This document shows, piece by piece, positions 44,337 through 44,348 of a stretch of DNA of 44,348 bases (its first letter is position 1; each line of letters begins with the position of its first letter). A model generated the notes under the pieces. It ran no database searches. It worked only from the letters and a program-made list of their open reading frames with translations, and was not told the origin of the DNA. This DNA comes from an uncultured Methylococcaceae bacterium (GTDB taxonomy: Bacteria; Pseudomonadota; Gammaproteobacteria; Methylococcales; Methylococcaceae): positions 1-44,348 of the forward strand of contig CAIODU010000075.1 in assembly GCA_903857165.1 (NCBI GenBank). Direction: 5' to 3'. The translations under genes were made by a program, and so were the position numbers.

Positions 44337-44348
44337 CTAATAGATATA

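Overview
The window reads as chromosome of a hopanoid-producing gammaproteobacterium. A methanotroph-like member of the Methylococcales is the best guess. This is inferred from the mix of genes: a complete hopanoid tail-building and transport set (hpnH, hpnG, hpnN, hpnO), squalene-hopene cyclase fed by a one-enzyme type squalene synthase, a PEP-CTERM exported protease, RelA, HtpX, YfhL ferredoxin and GlgC. No rRNA, tRNA or one-carbon marker gene is present to prove it.

Layout. 1-2.4 kb: a pentapeptide-repeat membrane protein whose last helix is written by a hexanucleotide microsatellite, a REP-like palindrome pair, a HepT/MntA type VII toxin-antitoxin pair, and rsmD. 2.4-6.1 kb: an active/inactive M16 peptidase pair and, divergently, haem A pathway gene ctaB. 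6.1-8.8 kb: two different inverted-repeat elements, an NlpC/P60 lipoprotein and a PEP-CTERM subtilase-like protein. 8.9-10.9 kb: coaD, yfhL and a lone MacB-type permease. 11.2-18.6 kb: the tryptophan genes trpE-trpG ... trpD ... trpC, split by accessory cargo: DUF29, a mazE with a broken mazF, a stub of a leucine-rich-repeat gene, an AT-rich membrane protein, and an RHH/ParE toxin-antitoxin pair. 18.7-24.5 kb: a small exported Ala/Lys-rich protein, glgC, a PQQ-type sugar dehydrogenase-like protein, htpX, ygfZ and an internally deleted fic gene. 24.5-26.5 kb: a two-gene operon of an OLD/RecF-like ATPase and a Toprim-like protein, a defence candidate. 26.6-31.2 kb: relA, a divergent CHAD-domain gene, and an extreme His/Arg-rich exported protein. 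31.2-42.7 kb: the hopanoid locus, with a GNAT gene, an internally deleted hpnB and an unusual PIN-domain gene pair on one side. 42.7-44.3 kb: palindromic repeats, DUF2442 and an HNH endonuclease.

How the genes work together. Squalene synthase makes squalene, Shc cyclises it to hopene, HpnH adds adenosine, HpnG removes adenine, and HpnO aminates the resulting C35 tail. HpnN is the RND protein that moves hopanoids toward the outer membrane. HpnB, a glycosyltransferase, appears to have been lost by an internal deletion. The trp genes supply tryptophan from chorismate, with the cargo probably tolerated between them. Dispersed palindromes sit at nearly every broken gene end (mazF, the LRR stub, the HNH C-terminus), so this chromosome seems to be decaying and rearranging around repeat elements. 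All identifications come from reading motifs by eye; no database search was possible.
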